Below are positions 12,901 through 27,344 of a DNA stretch of 64,000 bases, one piece after another. Source of the stretch: Phallusia mammillata (taxonomy: Eukaryota > Chordata > Ascidiacea > Phlebobranchia > Ascidiidae). The translations under genes and the position numbers were made by a program. The stretch is from NCBI GenBank assembly GCA_003260075.1, contig QLIY01000038.1, positions 248,006 to 312,005 of the forward strand, given 5' to 3'. Positions within the stretch are counted from its first letter, which is position 1, and the number at the start of each line of letters is the position of its first letter. The notes beneath the pieces were generated by a model. It saw only the letters and a program-made list of their open reading frames with translations. It searched no databases and was not told the origin of the DNA.

Positions 12901-15900
12901 TTGTCTTATAAATTAATTGTGTAAAATACAAGACGCAAGCTTCGTTTTATAGGGTATTACGACACATAAAAATGCTCAAAATGGCGCCGGGGTAAAGAAT
13001 GGGTGTCTAGACTTCCTATCCTTCTTTGCCCTTACTTCTCGTTTTACCAATGTCTTGTTTCGACCAGTGGGTCTGTGTTTGTGTAGTGTTGTTGGCCAGA
13101 GCATCGAACAAAATGGAAATGAAAAATGTCAACGTGCATTTTAATAAATATTATTTGGGATCTTTTGTATGAAACTGAATAATGTCATGCTACATTCAAC
13201 TTACTGTTTTTGATAGACGAAAATAATACCTAAATTTTCATGAGTGCTTTGGCGTGTGCTTACCGCTCACCCACCCAGACGCTCTAACAGTCGTGAGAAT
13301 TGGTCCATTACATTCGCGCTGTTCTCGGAATGCCGTAAATATGCATGGGTATAAGTCGCTCAAAAAATAACGGCGCCAAATTGCTATCAAATTACAGTTG
13401 GTTATAGGCCCAGGAAAGGCGGACTGCACTTGGGGCAATTGCATTTTCCTTCTTGTAACCTGAAGCCCTGTACTTCGCTCCATACAAAGGTGTACACGCC
13501 TCGGTCGTTTTTTTATCGCCCAGTTTAGAGTCACAGTTTGGGTGACGTGAGACCAGGAGAATTTTAAACCACAACAACTTAGCGACAAGTTTTTTTTAAC
13601 GGAGGTTGTAACACGCGCGCCTATAATGCTTTACTTTGCAATTTGTAAAGTCGATTGTGACAAAATCCCTCTCAGTACACATATTGCAATTTTTGCAGAC
13701 TAAAACCGGATTGAAAAAAATACGAAATAATCCAGTCGTTGTGCTGAGCTGACCCACACTTGTTGGTTGTACTAATAGTAAAAAAAACATGCATTCTGAA
13801 ATCGAAAAATCCCTACCGAAACAAATGTCTCGAGACCACAAGCAAAATCACAGTTTAATACACATGATTTTCATTCGAATCTAGCCAACATAAACTCTCT
13901 TCGTTGAAATAGATTAGTTGTTTGTGCCAGTCGGGGTTAAATCACTAGGTTTGGGAACTAAATGAATTACAAATCTAGTTGAATTACAAGTACACCAAAC
14001 AAGCTTTGTTTGTAAAGCCGTAAAGTAAAGCTTTCAATTTACAACTCAAGCTTCCACAACCAAAATATAAAACCAATCGGATTCATTTACCATGTTAGAT
14101 ATGCTCTGTAAAGTCTACGTGATGCTACAGTATCTACGTATAAACTAACACCACCGCATAACCCCGGTAATAATTAGTAATGTGTGCTGTGAAATACCAA
14201 GCGTTAGTAGCGTCTCGGCACTATACAGTGTACCCGTATATGACGTCTACCGCCATCTTGTGACGACTGTGGCTCGTCGTCTTCGTCGGTGCTGTACTCG
14301 CATGCTAGTCCGTCGCTGTAGCGAACCAAGCGGCGAGGCGGCTGAAAACGACGCACGGCCGTGAAATACGAAATTTACACCAGCAGTACCAGAAACACTT
14401 GCAAAAGTAAAATCTGTTCGCGCCAAATTTACCTTTTGGTCTGGAATACGGCGGTTTAGTTTAAAAGGTTGTACAACAGAGGTTAGTGAATTTGCACAGC
14501 ATTTTTGGAAAAACATGTTAATTTTGTTCACATGTATGTATGTGCAAATTCTTTGTAAACAAAACATTTTGTGTTCGGTTATTATTGCCAAATGCTGACC
14601 TCTAAAGTAGTTGGGACATTTAGTTACTGTGTAAAAATAACCATAAACATATCATACAAAATAATCTTCCTGTGCACTGCTGAAAAACATCTTTTGTTTT
14701 TTAACATTAAAAAAAAACGTGTTCAAATTCTACGCAAATGGTCGAACAAACCAACTGTTAACTGTAATTACGTAAAATGGTTAATTTATCATCTGGTCCT
14801 ACCAGGTCGTTACGTAAATGGGGGGATGTGCAATTTATTAGGCAAGTCACCAAACTTCCTGTCCTGACCAAAAATACGTCACCAGTACAGAAAATGTCAG
14901 GCTATTGCAAACAAACGCAAAAAACGTCAATAGTAATTCATTCAAATAGTGCTACTACACAAATTTTTGCAATGGTCTCCTTCTGTGCAACATTTGCAGA
15001 TTTGTTCTGAAGGTTTAATTAGCAGTAAAGACTTACGTTTCGTATGTAGGTCACACCCAGCTCAAACAGGACGCCGACGTTTGAGTGTGTGGCATCGGTG
15101 CGAACAATATTGTAGCCGTCTGTTAAGCTGCTGCCCAAGCCGGATGTCTGATAATTAAGAGCTCGCATTAGTTGATTGCCTGTGTAGTACGCGGGAACTC
15201 ATAACAGGCCTGGACAATAGGCATGCGAAAAAATGCCTCAAAACTAGATGGTTTCTACTGTGCTGGTTATTCACAAACACCAGGACTTATATATGGGGCC
15301 GCAAAGAGGTTTTGTGTTGAACAGCCAAATGTTTAAATTCCTTTTACACACTTATTTGTATGTTAGATAGTTCTTCCATATTGGTGTAATTTACTTGAAA
15401 TCTGCAATTTATGCAAGATACCGCAGTATCGACATATTTTTCGCTTTACCAATGATTTTATTGAACCGCGATGACTTTCGAAGGAACCGCCATAAACAAA
15501 ACAATAAAAAGTTTCGGAGAGTACCATTGGCATAAACGCAAAACAGACAAATACATAAAGTGGACCTATTAATAGAAAAGTAAAAAAAACGGTATGTTTT
15601 TCCAAACACAAGGATTTTCGCACAACTTTTCAACACTTTTCATTAACACTCTTTAAAGAAGTGTAAGAGGTGAAACTAATCAAAAAATCCTTGGCAAAAA
15701 ATGCGGAGTGTATTTGTATACTATAGCTTAAGCACTAAAAATGGAAATGTTTTGCGTTCGTTTTTAAAGCTGTTATTACGATGATTCTCGATTTTCCGTA
15801 CCTCGTGTATTCGATAATCCCGTCGCCCTATAAACGTTTATTTGAAGTAACAATGTGAAAAAAAACGTACTGCGCTACATGTTTTTAAAGTTCAGTGCAT

Positions 15901-18900
15901 TGGTAAAAAAAAGATCTTACAGTTTCGAGATAGCTTTACATTCAAAAGGCAACCTTTGAAGTTAAAAATGTTGATTCAGCTAAAGGCGAGGTAAAGGTAA
16001 GTTTAAATAAACGAATTAGCCTCTATTAAAGCAAATAATCAAAAAACACTGTTTTTTTTTCTCGCCAACTTACTGCGCTTGTTGACTTTGTAGAAAATCT
16101 CCACATTTTCGGCCTCACCGGATTCACTTTCGCCCTCACAGTCTGAATGTTGCTCAGAATCTTAAACACAAACGTAAAAGTAAAATGTCGAAAAAAATGC
16201 AACAACAGCACTGTAAGTTAGTTCTGTAAGTTTCCATACGATAACGTAACCGTAGAAGAAGCGTATTCTAGTGGGCTCGTGACGTAATGGAAGCACTATT
16301 TTAATCTATTTATTACCCACCTTGCTTCCGTCGAAAAGACAAGCCCGCACATGATGGCTGAGAATCTCAACACCGGTTCCAGGTAAGGGGATTGCCCGAC
16401 ATTCCACGAGTTTACAATTGCGAAGGACCCTCGTTACGAGCTTTCGTATCTGCAAATGCAAATAGTATCTAAAAGAAACTGGAAGGTTGTCTCAGTACAT
16501 ATTGCCTTTGCACATACACTACAACCTATTTTAAAACGTTTACACTGTACTTATTTTATATTGCCCTATATTTTTTACAACATTTGCTTGTTTCTCCAGG
16601 CATAAACCCATGGGTCTTCATACATACAGAGTTGCAAATAATGCATTTCAAGAGATAACCATGAGGAAATGAAGTGTTGTAAGTAAGGAAGTACCGAATC
16701 GGCTAAACGTCGGTTTGGCCGAAACCGAATAATAAATTCGGCCGAATCAATCGAATCATTTATGACGTCACCCGGAGTCGTACGCTACACGCTTGACATG
16801 AAAATATAAGTTTATCTACCAGAGAATTAGTGCAGAATAGTTGTATTTCGTCCATATTTTAGTTCCGTGGGGTTTAACATAGCCTCAAGCATGATTGCCA
16901 ACCTACTAATGAGTTTTCCTGACTTTTTTGTCCCCAGAGGTAAAAACGATAATGTTTCAAAATTATAATAATTGACGCAATTTTAGTCAAAGTGTAGTGT
17001 GAAAGATTGTGTGGTACCCTACTAAGCAGAAAAGACACGTTAAACGCTTTAAATTTGTGTTCGTAAAAGATTCGGTTTCGGCTCAATCGCAACAAATTAT
17101 TCGGCCGAAACCGAATCTTTCCAAAAATGGCCGATTCAGTCGAATGAATTCGGCACATCTCTAGTTGTAAGGTGAAACGAAGCGAACGATATTATGCTTT
17201 ATAAAAGGGGAACCAAAATAATTGAAACAGTTTCGCGATTCTGCCATGAGCCAAGATTTCAATGACTTATTTGGTCCTGTATCGTCTAATAAACTAAGCA
17301 TTGTATTGAGTTTGCTTGATTTATAGGTGAGTTTAACTTTACCTGAGTGGTGGTTGGGTCGAGATGCAGATCGGCGAACGAAAGTTGCGACTCAGTAAAC
17401 TTTGGTAAAACCGCGTTGCACAGATTGTATTCGGGGCCTGCTTGCAGCTTGTTAAATAAAGTAGAAGGGCGAAACCCCGCCGGTAGTGCTCCCATCGCAG
17501 CTAACACGTCTGTAACGTCGGTTTTCTGGGTCTTCAGCAAACATGCAGAAGAAAAAATGGTCGCTGGCCAATACATACACGAAAAACAGTAAGCAACCCA
17601 ATATTGCTTACACATAATTAGTTTGTTTGCCTTTTTCATTGAGGATAAGTCCATAATATGCACAAATGGTTGTGTAACTGTAACCAATAATATCTACACC
17701 ACTTGAGTCAAATATAAAAATGGTTGCTACTAACCTCTGTGACAGCATCCCTTACACCTTTCCATAACTCTTTGCCACTATAAAAAAATATATTGTAGCA
17801 TATGAATGAGTTTTGAAAGTTTTTCAAAGATTTCACATTGCACAAAACATGGTAAAAAGCACATATCATGGAATGGAGAACATCGTCATGTTTACTAACA
17901 AACAATTACTTCAAATAAAACACTGTTACCTGAGATGTATTTATTTTTCTGCTCAAGAGTAGAGTTTAAGTATAAAGTATCAAATAAATCTAAGCCCAAA
18001 TAAGGTGCTAAATTTTACAACAAAAATGCATTTGATGAAAATTTGACAAACATTTCACTCTCACACATGTGACAAACAGTGGGACAACACAAAGTGGTTG
18101 TGTTTCAAACCTGTCCATAGAGTCCCATTCACCAGAAAAAGTCCAATAGTTTAAGCTAGATGAACTGTGTAAGTATGATTAATTATTTTCACACAAGAAA
18201 ATACAATTGTTAAACATAGCATAAAAAATTACAGGAAAGCATCAACACTGTAATCATAAAAATATTTCCTTGCATGAAACATAAAATATTTTGACAATAA
18301 ACTTGAATAAGTACAAAAGAAAACAAAACTCTATTTAAAGTTATTTTTTATCAAATCTAAAACCAATACAAACCTTTTAGGTGTCCTGTGGTCTTCTGTA
18401 TCATCTTTTTCATTACCACCGGTTTGTGACAAATCCTCACGGCGAAGTTGTGATTCCTCTGTTGTTTGCTTTTGCTCTTCTTCCTCCTTTTTGTTGTCAA
18501 CATCATCTTCATATTCTTCATCATCATCATCGTCGTCATACAACTCAAGATAGTTGGATGGAACAAGGCCGATTTCACCATCTTCATTTTTTGCTTTCCA
18601 CCAACCATCCTTTCTACAATTTTGTTTGGGTGTTTTAAAATTACAGCAAAACGTTACTTTAAGAGCATGTAAATACTTGAAACAGTGCCTAACAAAATTG
18701 CATCCACTAGACAAAAGCAACTATGAAACATTTTTTATGGTCTTTATAGAGGTAAACAACAGGTAAGACTAAATGAATATGCATGTACTTCTGCAATCTT
18801 GACATACCAAACCATGAGCAAAAAATATTTTTTTTGTTTTCTCTGTTGGTGACATTAAACTTGCTGCACTCGGTTTGAAAGAACTCTATCATAAAAGTTA

Positions 18901-20438
18901 CCTCTTTTCAATAACTTCAATAATATCATCCACTTTTATTCCTAAATCACCAGGTTGTTGTTTAGCAAAGGCATGAGTTGCAATATAAATGCTCCTATCC
19001 TCTTCATCATCGATATCCTCATCCTCAGCAAAATCATCTTCCTCACTAGAGGCAATGCAAAAATTAATAATAACATTATTTTAAAAAAAGAAATAATTTT
19101 AAATTAAAAACAGAAGACACAAGTTGGACATAAAATCATATTTTACAAGAAGCCAGGTTGTACCAATTGCATTTAGCACCATATGTCGCTAAAAAAACCT
19201 AAGGTCAAGCTTTCAATGACTCCGTGTTGGCTGTAACACAGCAGTATGTCTTGTAAAACATTATAGCTGTTATAAAATGTTGGTTCTAAATTGGGACTTT
19301 ATACAGAATTTTGTCCACCTATATTCATCTTCATTATTATCCTCATGACCCTCATCTTTTTCACCAAGTTCTGATCTTCTTGTGTTTCTCAACTCATCAC
19401 CATCCTCTAAATCCTCCATCGAGTTGAGCAACCGATCCAACCGCGACTTGGTTACATTAATTCAAATGAATCAAATTAATTACATGTACAAATACTGTAA
19501 ATATATATATAGTGAAATAAAACTTTCAAACCTGAAAGGACTGAAGCCTTTTCACCTCATCTGACTTCTTTTGTTCAAAGTTTGATATTGCTTTGGGCTC
19601 TTCATGCTAAAAATTTAACAAATGTCTTTTGTTAATACTTTATACAACATGAATAACATCAATCACATCAGCTAATTGCAAAAGATAATATCAGTTCTGG
19701 TTTCCACAACTTTTTCAGCACCACCATGACTTAGCAATTCAATTGAACGGCTTAAAGTTTGATAAAGAAAACATAATATCGTAAAACATTAACCTTTTGC
19801 AAGCTGTTAGCACGAAGCAGTAGTGAAGAAGCTTCTATCTTATATGCAACACACTTTTGATGACAGGAAATAACATCTGGATCTGATGCACTTTTGGGCG
19901 ACCACTTTTTGGTGATGGCAGTTACTTCATCAACCTTCAGAAGTTTAATAAAAAACAAATTGTTGCTCTTTGAAACTGAACACTTTTCTTTTCAACAAAA
20001 ACTTGCCCCTTATAATACTGATCATTTTTTAATATTCTGTGTGGTTTTGGAAAAAATGGTGGCAAAAAAGCACTAATCATATTGTAATGTTACTTTAGAA
20101 CTATGCAAACATAAACAAAACACAATATAACTGACAACTAAATAAAATGTGAATAGGTCAGTGTTTGCCTTATGAAATTTAACAGGGTAATGATCATGGA
20201 CACAAAACCGTCCAGGTTAATGAACATGGACACAAAACCAAATATATTAAAGCTGTGTTAATAATACGATAGAACGTTATATCGTTTCCGTCCGGGCTAC
20301 AGATTTGTTTTAAAAAATGACAACCTGGTTATGTATGTTACAAATTGTTTTAAATAAGATTACCTTAGCTTTGAGTGTATCACCCTCACGTTGCAGTTTT
20401 CCGAGAGGACCGTCAGTGCGATTCGGTGCAAGACTCAT
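9990..20438 (-). CDS. NPHP1: Nephrocystin-1, complete gene of 17 exons
   Basis: Minus-strand exons: 20438-20364, 19934-19794, 19606-19532, 19446-19319, 19045-18902, 18613-18374, 17777-17735, 17531-17343, 16449-16321, 16160-16074, 15147-15037, 12653-12571, 12395-12319, 12142-12049, 11872-11686, 11243-11127, 10145-9990. They sum to 692 codons in unbroken phase (691 aa; human about 730). Residues 1-110 are hydrophilic and probably helical. About 115-157 and 213-265 are Glu/Asp-rich and flank an SH3 domain (about 158-212: [25 protein letters not shown]). The rest is the nephrocystin homology region with [24 protein letters not shown] and [11 protein letters not shown]. In the family, NPHP1 is a ciliary transition-zone and cell-junction scaffold; its loss causes nephronophthisis in humans. 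The start is the first Met of exon 1, upstream of an in-phase donor. The gene is convergent with HERC1 and divergent from the SIX gene. Two MITEs sit in its introns. Confidence 0.95.
10670..11115. mobile_element. hAT-type MITE (446 bp) with perfect 8-bp TSD
   Basis: Terminal inverted repeats CAGGGGTCCGCAAATA at the left and its complement at the right are flanked by the identical 8-bp duplication CATTAGCA at 10662-10669 and 11116-11123. There is an internal palindrome of TATTGCATTGTTACAT near 10936-10995. No transposase is seen, so the element is non-autonomous. It lies in the last NPHP1 intron, directly beside a splice donor. Confidence 0.93.
12654..15036 (-). other. Large NPHP1 intron (2.4 kb)
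   Basis: This is the longest NPHP1 intron, between the exon ending SYIRN-type and the TGERGE exon. No exon fits the NPHP1 frame inside it. A GC-richer stretch at about 14180-14440 has many CG dinucleotides but no recognised gene. Confidence 0.6.
16684..17163. mobile_element. hAT-like MITE (480 bp) with 8-bp TSD GTTGTAAG
   Basis: Left end TAAGGAAGTACCGAAT and the complement of the right end TAGAGATGTGCCGAAT are imperfect inverted repeats. The duplication GTTGTAAG flanks both sides (16676-16683 and 17164-17171). The interior is rich in ATTCGGCCGAA-type motifs in both orientations. It sits in an NPHP1 intron and has no coding capacity. Confidence 0.85.
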
Positions 20439-21305
20439 ATTTTTGCAAGGAATCAATCAAATCAGTGAATTTTTAATTTGAATTTGTTTAAGTCAACATT
20501 TAGCGTTCCTCGCTACGCAATTGAAACACCGGAATTTGAATTCAGTGAAGCGTGAAATTGTTGAGATTATTTTTTAAAAGGCAAAAACCCGACGCAAACA
20601 TTATATCAATCAGGCTAACGTACTTTTTAATTATGTGATTGGAAATTTGAAGGAAATAACTGCAAAATGTCAACATCATTTAAGAAGTTGTACTTACTTA
20701 AAGTTGAAACGTTTATGGTGCTGACACAATAAAACATCAGCCACATGCAGTTACAGTACTGTTTTCTATTGTCTATGCACATTCTTTGCATGGAAATATG
20801 ATCCCTTATCGCAGGAAATAATTGAAATGTTCGCCTTTTTTCCACTACTAATGTCGTTTTTTCTCACTAATACCAGCTTTTCCACAATATTAGCATCCAG
20901 TTTTGGTCTAAGGTTGTTCAAACCACCTAACAGTCTGCAACACGGATTAATTTGTCAAATAAATTCCGCTGCCCACTCTGGACAGAAGATTTCGCTTTAA
21001 TTACTTGTAGAAACTGTCTACGCGATTACAAGTTAAACACTGTGTAAACTTTTATTTAGTTTCAAACAAGCTGCGTTAAGTAACAGTGCAGCTAACTTAA
21101 TTGTTTGTTTTAAAAGAAAGGTTTTATTTTTGGAACCAAGCGTTTAAACAAGTCGGCCAATCGTATGACAGTTTCACAGTAAGTTGTGTTTTTAGACAAG
21201 AAAAACATGTTGAAATAATTAAGTAGAGCGTAGACAAGTAACTCTTACCCCGATATGAGGAGGAAATTACGCTAATGGTGTAAGAAGAGTAATTTACAGT
21301 GTCGA
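20439..21305. promoter_or_regulatory. Divergent intergenic region NPHP1 / SIX4/5
   Basis: 867 bp separate the start codons of two genes transcribed away from each other, so promoters and 5' UTRs of both must lie here unless upstream non-coding exons exist. I see no clear TATA box or named motif. Confidence 0.5.
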
Positions 21306-24300
21306 ATGGCTGCCTTGGCCGCCCAGGCCACGATATCATCTCAACCCCACTCTTCAAATGACAAGGCTGGGTTTCTGTTGCGACACGGCACTAGTGCAGA
21401 CTGTGGGGTTTGCGGAAACAACAATAACTACAATGTGTCAGTGGACTTAATAACGAAACCTTTCTTTGACGGAAAGGAACACTCAGGCATTGCCGAGGGG
21501 AACCTCTCTCGCAATGTGAGCAATAACAACAGTCTCCAAGGCGCGAGTTCGTTCCCTGGCCTTCAACTCGCTGCCACATGTTCATCTGGTGAAAGTAAAA
21601 AAACCTCGATCTTTACGCTGGAACAGGTAACATATAACTTTGTTCGGAATATGAATATTTTATCCATACGTTTCTTTTGTTGTTGTTTTTCTGTTACATG
21701 ATTATGGACAGCGTTTCAGAATATACCGATAGACTACTTTTAATTAATTTGCAAGGATTTTCGTGTGTTGTTTTCCAACCTCATTTTTCAAGTTTATGAT
21801 TAACTTCCTGTAAAAATATACACAAAAACGGATCTAACCAAAACGTATGTGAAAGTCACTCAACCAAATTTTCAAATAACTTTTTAGAAAACTTGATAAA
21901 AAACGTAGTTAAATAGCATTTTAAACCGAAAAATTAACCAATCCAATATAACTATCGGCTTTGGCGGCGAAAAAATTTGCGTGTCAAGCTATGAGAAAGA
22001 CTATACTTTATAACGCTTTAAATACAACTACAAGGGAAAAAATTATGCGCCTTAATACAAAAGGTAACGACAATGTATGGACATTTTTATATCAAACACT
22101 TCTTTGGAATATCCAAATATTTCGGCTATGTCGAGCGCACACTTTTCTGGACAGTGCGGCATATAAGGGGCCCTCGAAGTTAAGAGGGAAAATTTTACAC
22201 CTGATATTGCCTTATCTCGTTGCCCTACTACAAAACTTGTCCTAAGCCACAAGAACTTATATTACAACCGGAATTTTGTTGCATTTGTTGTTACAACTTT
22301 GTTGTTGCATTACTAATTGACTTTGTTACGAGTTTTTGCTCTTTTTACAAACGTATAAATTTTTTCTAACATTTCTAGGTGTCCTGTATGTGCCATGATC
22401 TCTTACAAAGGGGACGTATCGACGTGCTGACCAATTTCATTAACTCACTGCCAAAACACCTGCTGTACGGCAACAACGAGAACATGCTGAAGGCCCGAGC
22501 TCTTGTAGCCTTTAAACAAGAACGGTATCAAGATTTGTACAGACTGTTAGAGGGACACACCTTTGACAGTTCAAGTCACAAGGTAAGTACTCACATTTAT
22601 CTGATGTTTATTACCTAAAGTTACACTGGTAGAGTCGGTATCTCGATTTAAATTTGCTTCTATTGTTTGCCGCAGAGAAACGAACAAGAATAGTTTACAA
22701 TAGCGTAAATTTTTTAATTGTGCGCAATATCACTGGTTTGTTGCAACTATTGTTAAGTTTCAATGGCTGTCTTTGATAATGGTTGCATAATGACAACTCA
22801 GCAAGTGACTTTAAATATTCCTCGCTGGTGCATGTTTTTTTTAATTAGGTTCTAAATTTAATTACTACGTTGATATTTAACAAAACATACAAATCTCCGT
22901 TACTTGGGGGAAAATACGAGACAAAATTCAGTTTACAATGGTTTAGTATCAAACTAGCCAAAAAGTCATGTTTCGCATATCAGTTCGCTAAAACATGCAC
23001 CATATTTGCACAGCACGTGCACTTTATTCACAAAATCAATTTGGAGCAGACTCAACAAATGTTTTTATTCCATTACGCGCAATTGTTGGTGCTCTTTTAA
23101 CGATCACCATTATACACATTTACGTATATTGTTACAAGAAATGTGTGGTTTACGATCGCCTAATTAGGTTTAGTGACCTGTTCTAATGAAATTCCAAACC
23201 GCATTATGTATTTGGGGTTCGATTTGTGGATAGTTGCGGTGGAGCTTGCTCCTTTTGGGTTCAAATCACGACAATCGTGGGCAATATTCATTAAATGACA
23301 GGTTTAAAATTACACATTGGTACTGAAGATAGTTCGTTCAGAGCAGCAATCCCCACAAAGGCATTCAAAATCCGTCTCGTGTGATTAAAATCGGTCAGAT
23401 ATGTAACCTATATGTCAAAGCATATTTAGGAAGATACCAGGGTACATAACCTTTTCTCTAATGTTGGTCGCACCACAGGTTCTTATTTCACAAACGACCT
23501 TCAGTGTGTTAACGTTCGTAGCCTATCTAAATATAAAGTCATCTGCTGGATGCATACGCGCCTATTAGTTGGGCAGTTTTGCAAAAGTTCTGATTTATTT
23601 TAAAACCACAAAATCAAAATCTATGCAGGACAGTACAAGCCAAATATTTTGTAAAAAAGTTCCTATTAAGGCAAGGACTTTGTAATGTATTGTATCTATT
23701 TAAATAAATCTGTATCCGTTACGTTACATGCTGCCCTATGCAGTTATGCAAGTGTTCTTGATATACCCAGTTTCGCTACATAATGAAAATATAGTAACGC
23801 TTTGCAGCGTTAAATTGAATGTTAATTTGTGAGAATTTGGTTTTCGCCACATAATTTTCGTTGGATAATGAGCGAATCCCTATAGAATATACTGCATGAG
23901 GACGAAAGCAAACCACACAATTTATGATAGTTTGTCCTTCTTTTTGGAGCTTGTTAAAAGAATAACTTAATCTGTTTCAATTGTGAATGAATACCTCGTT
24001 TTGTTCAATGCGTTTACACCGGGTTCAATGCGATCAAGTTTCTGTGATGTATACATATGAATTAACGTTAGGTTTCATTTGTTTCATACAAAAAGTACGT
24101 TAAAATAACCTTCAATATCTAACAGATATTTTCTTGTTGCCACTACCAGCAAAAAATGTATTGCTGAAACTTTGTGCCGAAGTCGAAACTAGATTAACAA
24201 ATTACTTGTATTTTAACCATCTAGCTGCTGCAGAGCCTTTGGTATCGAGCACATTATGCCGAAGCAGAAAAGGTGAGAGGAAAGGCACTTGGCGCCGTGG

Positions 24301-27300
24301 ATAAGTACCGAATACGAAGAAAAAAACCGTTGCCCAGAACGATTTGGGACGGAGAGGAGATGGTTTACTGCTTCAAAGAAAAGTCGCGAACGGCCTTAAA
24401 GGAGTGTTACGAGAAAAACAAATACCCGACCCCCGATGACAAAAGGAAACTGGCTCACATGACCGGTTTAAGCGTGCTCCAAGTGAGCAACTGGTTTAAG
24501 AATCGAAGACAAAGAGATCGATCACCTCAACCCAAAAAGTAAGTGCCGCAGAAAAACCCTAAGCAAAACCTTTTGGTGTGGGCAAAGACTGCGGTGAAAA
24601 GCAGAAGATAATGTAGGATACAAACATATTACTACTATAGATTGCAAAATCCTGAAATTGAATAATATTCGTAGTAAAGTTTTTTTTTATTTAAATGCAA
24701 GTGGTGCTAAACCAACACACCTGTTTCATTATGACCTATCTTGCGTTGACAAGCTCTTTATAAACTTGGATTTATTCAAGCGATTACGTATAACTTTACT
24801 CATTGTTGTGCGATCAATCAAATCTAAACATTAAGTCCAAAATTAAATCAAATCCATTTAAGATTATTTTTTATGGAGAGCGAAAGTTCTAAACTTTCGT
24901 GTTCTAAACTTGAGAATACTGTGTTTTTAAAGTAAATCAATATGTAAAGGACAAACTTCTCAGTGGTGAGAAAAACTATTAAAAAACGAAACAGAAAAAC
25001 AAATCGTGATTTACATTCCTAAGTTTGACTTTCTAATCTTTTTGAACGAATGTTTGGTACATTAATATTTTTCTGCGTAAATTGTGGCGCGCACTATTAT
25101 ATAGCGTTGTGTGATTAAACGCATGCTGTCATGTGCGAAATAAGACTCCATAAAGTCAGGTCGTTTTCGGCGAAGATAAAATTGACTCCCTTCTACAATA
25201 TGCTGTCGGCCATTTTGTTCCCCAACAGGAGACTCGATCGCGTAATTTTTCACAGAACTTTACGGCATACTTACTATTTTAATACATGCAAAATAATACT
25301 AATCGCTTTCAAAGCATTTGAAATTTAATACTAAACAGAAAAAAACACAAATGTTGATCATACAGTCAAAGTTTAATAATTTTACTCGTTCCTTGATTAT
25401 TTTTTTTATATGGAAGCCAGCTTATTTTTGCAAATGTAACAACAAACCTTGTTGTCTTGCAGGGCAACAAGTGTCGTCCGATCACTGCGTGGCGCGGAAA
25501 CCGATCACCTAATGGCATCGCGATATAAAAACAACAGCAACAGGCAAGAAGAGTATTTATTGGGATGCATAAACGCGCCACATTTATAAATTGAACTTCT
25601 GGCAACTTCCTAAGGGGAATCATTTATACGTGCAAGAGAGAAAACGACAAATTAAAAGAAATACCTAAATTGAAAGGATTTAGTATTGGTTTCGTTAAAG
25701 CGTTTTTTTTTAATGTTTAAAAATAGCTTTAAAATTGTCAATGGTTAGAAAACATAGGCCTATTACTAATTAACTTCATCCATAAATAACTCGTTATACT
25801 AGGTGTCCGGTGCATTGGGTGCCATGTGCTAATACAGCTCGTCCTCGTATTTCTGGAAATTAAACAATGTTTTTTAGTACAATTTGGAAGAGCATTTCCT
25901 TTATTAGTAAGCACAATACATTTCGTAATTAAATTTTATATTGATTTTGGCAAAACATTGTTCATTAAAAGTGGCGTTCAGTCAAAATGAAACTTTGCTG
26001 ATTGGTATTTCTGTCAGACAAGTTTGAATGACATTCAGTAAATCTCATTTACATAGAACGTCAATAAGAAAAACCCGGAACGGATGATTTTCGTTATCTT
26101 GCATGCACACCAATAACATCCCACATATCCGATTTGCATTTTGTTGTTAGCTTTTCTTTTTGCATGCAACGCAAAATGTCAATCACTTTTTCCTTATGAT
26201 TGACAATCGGCATAGTAAAGAGAAATTCCTAAATTACACATTGCCACAAGAGTGCGGTAACGAGTAAAGTCTTATGTTTTGCAGATCAATTTCAACAGAC
26301 AGTTTTAGTCCAAGCGATGAAGCCGATTTTAACGACCCTCGACTGATATCAGGGGACGTCAGTAGCTGTAACGAGCTTCCATTTTCAGATCTTGTAAATC
26401 AGGTAAACATTGATATAATTCTGTAAAAACTCGAGAAAGAAGAGAATCTTCGTTCATATGTCCAATATAGCACTTATAATAGATATAATTTAAAATTGCA
26501 ACGTGTTTTCACTGAACTGAAACTCACTGAACTTATTATCAGTTTTGTTCGCTGACTCATCCAACGTATAGGTGTAAATGTGTTCTTTTACTCCATTTTA
26601 ATTTAACGTTTTATTCGCTGCATACAGATTAACACAACATCCACGTTCCCGAATGGTTTCAATCGGTGCTCGAATCTTCTTCAGCAACAACAGCACGAGC
26701 TGGCGAAGACCCACCCCTTCAACCACTCAAACATAAATTACCGTGCACTCGGCTCGGGAAGCTTGCGAGCTGAGAAAAGTACTTTGCATTCCAGTCTGGG
26801 CGGCTTCAACGAAACCGGGAAGAACTTTCCCTTTACAAACTATCACCTTCAGGGCGCACAAACAAGTAATAATACCCAGCAATTTAAACGTTTTAACAAC
26901 GATATGGAAGATCATTCCTTGGAAAGGCAGGCTCTGGTGAGGTCAAACAACGCAATGTCGGCTTGCCAACAAGGAGTTCACTCGTATAGTGCCTTTGGCC
27001 GTTCTGGCGAGACTGGCCTGTTTAGCGTGCAGCAAGCTGCCGTGTTCCAGGCCCATGCATCGTCGACTCATTTCCACAAACCCTTGGCGCTTCATCAACG
27101 TCAGCTTCAGTCCGGTGAAGAAACCTCTGCGGTTGCCAGCACGTCGCCGGCCGCCGCTGGTAACTATGCGAACCCACCAATGAACGAAGGGTGTTTTCCG
27201 GATCAGGGTTTGCTTGACAACCTGACATTGCCGAACGACATGATCGTTAATTACAACGCCAACAATAATAACACAGCAGTTGCTGCGGCTGCGACACACA

Positions 27301-27344
27301 AAAGCATCAAGCAAAGCAAATCGTCGAGCAGAAGTTTGAAATAG
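21306..27344 (+). CDS. SIX4/5: SIX4/5-class homeobox transcription factor
   Basis: Five in-phase exons: 21306-21626, 22379-22582, 24225-24538, 26285-26402, 26628-27344 (557 aa). Residues 1-100 are a poorly conserved N-terminus. About 101-214 form the SIX domain ([55 protein letters not shown]). About 215-274 form the homeodomain ([37 protein letters not shown]). The [12 protein letters not shown] and [11 protein letters not shown] segments fit the SIX4/5 subclass better than SIX1/2 or SIX3/6. The C-terminal 280 residues are rich in Ser, Asn, Gln and His, as in activation regions. SIX proteins bind DNA and work with Eya co-activators in placode, muscle and sensory development. The start is the first Met in the exon-1 frame. 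Confidence 0.93.

Noticed and set aside
15363..15636. Two overlapping minus-strand frames of 75-86 codons
   Set aside because: They lie in an NPHP1 intron, do not fit its phase and contain only hydrophobic low-complexity sequence.
23230..23285. GGGTTCAAATC with an upstream TAGTTGCGGTGG, tRNA-like
   Set aside because: No cloverleaf can be closed; too weak to call a tRNA or SINE.
26943..27314. 123-codon minus-strand frame
   Set aside because: Shadow of the last SIX4/5 exon on the other strand.
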